In this document: positions 62,119 through 64,000 of the stretch, one piece after another
Layout of the letters: every line of letters starts with the position of its first letter
How positions within the stretch are numbered: position 1 is the stretch's first letter
Notes under the pieces: model-generated
Told to the model about the DNA's origin: nothing
Seen by the model: only the letters and a program-made list of their open reading frames with translations
Database searches by the model: none
Position numbers and translations under genes: made by a program
DNA from: CALLPQ01 sp038531745
Lineage (GTDB): Bacteria > Pseudomonadota > Alphaproteobacteria > Caulobacterales > Parvularculaceae
Assembly (NCBI GenBank): GCA_038531745.1
Contig: JBCBBJ010000008.1
Location: 62,001 to 126,000 of the forward strand
Length of the DNA: 64,000 nt
Direction: 5' to 3'

Positions 62119-64000
62119 TTAACTGGATCCAAATTTTCGCGACGTCGGGAAGCCCTTGGGGGCAATCTTGCCCGCTTGAGCGCGTTTACCCTCATAACTT
62201 TTCCACGTCTCGACGGTTTGTAAACGCCCCGCCCGGTCGACCCAGGTGAGCCCCTCCTTTTTGTGGAAAATTTTTGCATCGGACAGGGTGCCTTGCGCAT
62301 ATTTTTGGAGCAAGACGCCCTTGCCCCGGGTCATGGACGGCAAATCCGCGGCGTCAAAAACTAGAAACTTTTTGTTGGTGCCCACAACGGCAACCATGGT
62401 GCCCGCCTTATCAGGCGCATCGGCGGGCCGACACACAACCGCTTCACCGCCAGCCCCCACATTCAGCACCTGTTTGCCTTTTTTAGTTGTGGCGAGACAA
62501 TCCTTTTCCGCCACAACAAAACCGTGACCGGCGGACGACGCCACCAGAAAATGGCGCGCGCCCTCATAGATATAGAGCGCGCAAACAGCATGATCATTTT
62601 CAAGGTCAACCAATAGCCGGATCGGCTCTCCATGGCCGCGTCCACCGGGCAGGCTATGCACGTCGAGGGTGTAGAATTTACCGTTGGTTCCAAAGACCAA
62701 CAATTTATCGGTGGTCATGGCATGGATCGCCTGACCGGCGCGGTCGCCATCCTTGTACTTAACTGACTTCAGGTCCTCAATATGCCCTTTAATCGTGCGT
62801 ACCCACCCTTTTTCGGAGACAATGACTGTCACCGGTTCCTTTTCAATCAGCGCTTCCATATCAAGCGCCTCGGCCTCCGGTGCCTCGGCAAAAATCGTGC
62901 GGCGCCGCCCGATATCAGATTTGGGGTCGAACTTTTTGCGCACGTCGCGCAGTTGTTCGGCAATCTTTTTCCATTGCCCAGGTTCGGATTTTAGGAGCGC
63001 TTTGAGTTCCTTTTGCTCGGCTTTCAGCGCTTTGTGCTCGCGCTTAATCTCCATTTCTTCCAATTTGCGCAGGGCGCGAAGACGCATATTCAAAATAGCT
63101 TCGGCCTGCACATCGGTGAGGGAGAACACGGCCATTAACTGTTCTTTGGGTTGATCCTCATACCGAATAATCCTGATCACCTCATCAAGATTGAGATAGG
63201 CGATTAAAAAGCCATCAAGGATTTCCAACCGCCGGGCAATTTTCTCAAGCCGAAAGCGTGTGCGCCGGACCAACACATCGCGCCGATGGTCCAGCCAACT
63301 GCGTAAGACCTCTTTTAGACCCATCACCCGCGGGGCGCCGCCCGCATCCAGCACATTGAGGTTCATGGAAAAACGTGATTCCAGATCCGTCAGCTTAAAG
63401 ACGGTTTCCATCACCGCCGCCGGATCAGCCCCCGCGGCCCGGGGCTCCAGCACCACGCGGATGTCTTCCGCGCTTTCATCGCGCACATCGGCGAGGATCG
63501 CCAGTTTCTTTGATTGGACCAGATCGGCAATACGCTCAATTAGTTTTGACTTTGGTACCTGGTAGGGGATTTCGGAGATCACGATTTGATACCGACCGCG
63601 CCCGATATCTTCGGTTTCCCATTTTGCCCGCACACGAAAGCCACCACGCCCGCTCTCGTAGGTCGCCAGAATGTCTTCGCGCGCCTCCACGCACACACCG
63701 CCGGTGGGAAAGTCAGGGCCCAGAATATGATTGAGCAGTGTTTCGGTCCGCGCATTGGGCGTTTTGATCAGATGCAGGCTCGCATCAATCAACTCAGCAA
63801 TATTGTGCGGCGGGATCGACGTTGCCATGCCCACCGCAATACCGGAGGCACCATTGGCCATAAGGTTGGGGAACGCCGCCGGCAGCACTGCCGGTTCTTT
63901 GCCCTCCCCGTCATAAGTATCGCGGAAATCAACCGCGTCCTCGTCAATTCCCTCCAACAGCAATTGCGCGGCCTCGGTCAAGCGGCTTTCGGTGTACCGC
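62119..64000 (-). CDS. parC: DNA topoisomerase IV subunit A, 5' part outside the window
   Basis: About 626 C-terminal residues are present. The catalytic tyrosine is the second visible residue (RYTESRL; Tyr codon 63994-63996). Then LPAAFPNLMANGASGIAVGMATSIPPHN, the tower and coiled-coil region (ILNMRLRALRKLEEMEIKREH), and a beta-pinwheel domain ending KGFPTSRKFGSS. The total would be about 750 aa and there is no GyrA box, so ParC rather than GyrA. It decatenates daughter chromosomes with ParE. Confidence 0.9.
   Translation of the reverse strand, partial: RYTESRLTEAAQLLLEGIDEDAVDFRDTYDGEGKEPAVLPAAFPNLMANGASGIAVGMATSIPPHNIAELIDASLHLIKTPNARTETLLNHILGPDFPTGGVCVEAREDILATYESGRGGFRVRAKWETEDIGRGRYQIVISEIPYQVPKSKLIERIADLVQSKKLAILADVRDESAEDIRVVLEPRAAGADPAAVMETVFKLTDLESRFSMNLNVLDAGGAPRVMGLKEVLRSWLDHRRDVLVRRTRFRLEKIARRLEILDGFLIAYLNLDEVIRIIRYEDQPKEQLMAVFSLTDVQAEAILNMRLRALRKLEEMEIKREHKALKAEQKELKALLKSEPGQWKKIAEQLRDVRKKFDPKSDIGRRRTIFAEAPEAEALDMEALIEKEPVTVIVSEKGWVRTIKGHIEDLKSVKYKDGDRAGQAIHAMTTDKLLVFGTNGKFYTLDVHSLPGGRGHGEPIRLLVDLENDHAVCALYIYEGARHFLVASSAGHGFVVAEKDCLATTKKGKQVLNVGAGGEAVVCRPADAPDKAGTMVAVVGTNKKFLVFDAADLPSMTRGKGVLLQKYAQGTLSDAKIFHKKEGLTWVDRAGRLQTVETWKSYEGKRAQAGKIAPKGFPTSRKFGSS

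Overview
The window comes from the chromosome of an alphaproteobacterium with moderately high G+C. The best pointers are a tRNA-His with no encoded G-1 and a G1:U72 / A73 acceptor end (the derived alphaproteobacterial type), a 6S RNA candidate directly upstream of 5-formyltetrahydrofolate cyclo-ligase, CrtY/CrtD carotenoid genes, and System I cytochrome c maturation genes. I cannot name the genus. No phage, transposase, integrase or CRISPR array is visible.

Layout. 1-18.3 kb: carotenoid genes in two blocks, a GT2 glycosyltransferase and a CrtR-type hydroxylase at the left end, then crtY, an ATP-grasp enzyme, a cytochrome P450, an unknown membrane protein and a CrtD-type desaturase. Between the blocks are a TetR regulator, a TonB-dependent siderophore receptor facing a 2OG-Fe(II) oxygenase, a haloalkane dehalogenase, lpd, and ccmABCD with divergent ccmE. 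18.4-25.9 kb: acyl-CoA and C1 metabolism (3-hydroxyisobutyrate dehydrogenase family, crotonase, AMACR, ferredoxin reductase, glutathione-dependent formaldehyde oxidation) and a TauE exporter. 25.8-34.3 kb: a molybdenum island. The moaA-moaD-moaE-moaB-moaC-moeA operon stands back to back with a two-subunit Mo hydroxylase followed by its XdhC and MocA maturation factors, ending at tRNA-His. After an M48 protease, 35.6-53.4 kb is a surface-polysaccharide locus: a 1786-aa multidomain glycosyltransferase, a 1199-aa repeat/RgpF/DUF616 protein, a GT2, a Wzm/Wzt ABC exporter, an 887-aa double glycosyltransferase and rfbBDAC for dTDP-L-rhamnose. 53.5-64 kb: a small EF-hand protein, the 6S RNA candidate, fthC, ymdB, a long-form hisG, an ACT protein, a second TauE, a pterin dehydratase, a Zn alcohol dehydrogenase, an S9 peptidase and the 3' part of parC.

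How the genes fit together. The molybdenum operon makes the cofactor, MocA would cytidylylate it, XdhC would deliver it, and the Tat-exported IorAB-like enzyme would use it. In the polysaccharide locus dTDP-rhamnose feeds large multidomain transferases and the ABC pair exports the product. The carotenoid genes encode cyclisation, ring hydroxylation, 3,4-desaturation, probably P450 oxidation and perhaps glycosylation. The early genes (crtE, crtB, crtI) and a 1,2-hydratase are not in the window.

Best candidates for something undescribed: the carotenoid tailoring group with an ATP-grasp enzyme and an unknown membrane protein; the 15-copy repeat protein and its giant neighbour in the polysaccharide locus; the 6S RNA candidate; and a moaD that seems to start at CTG.
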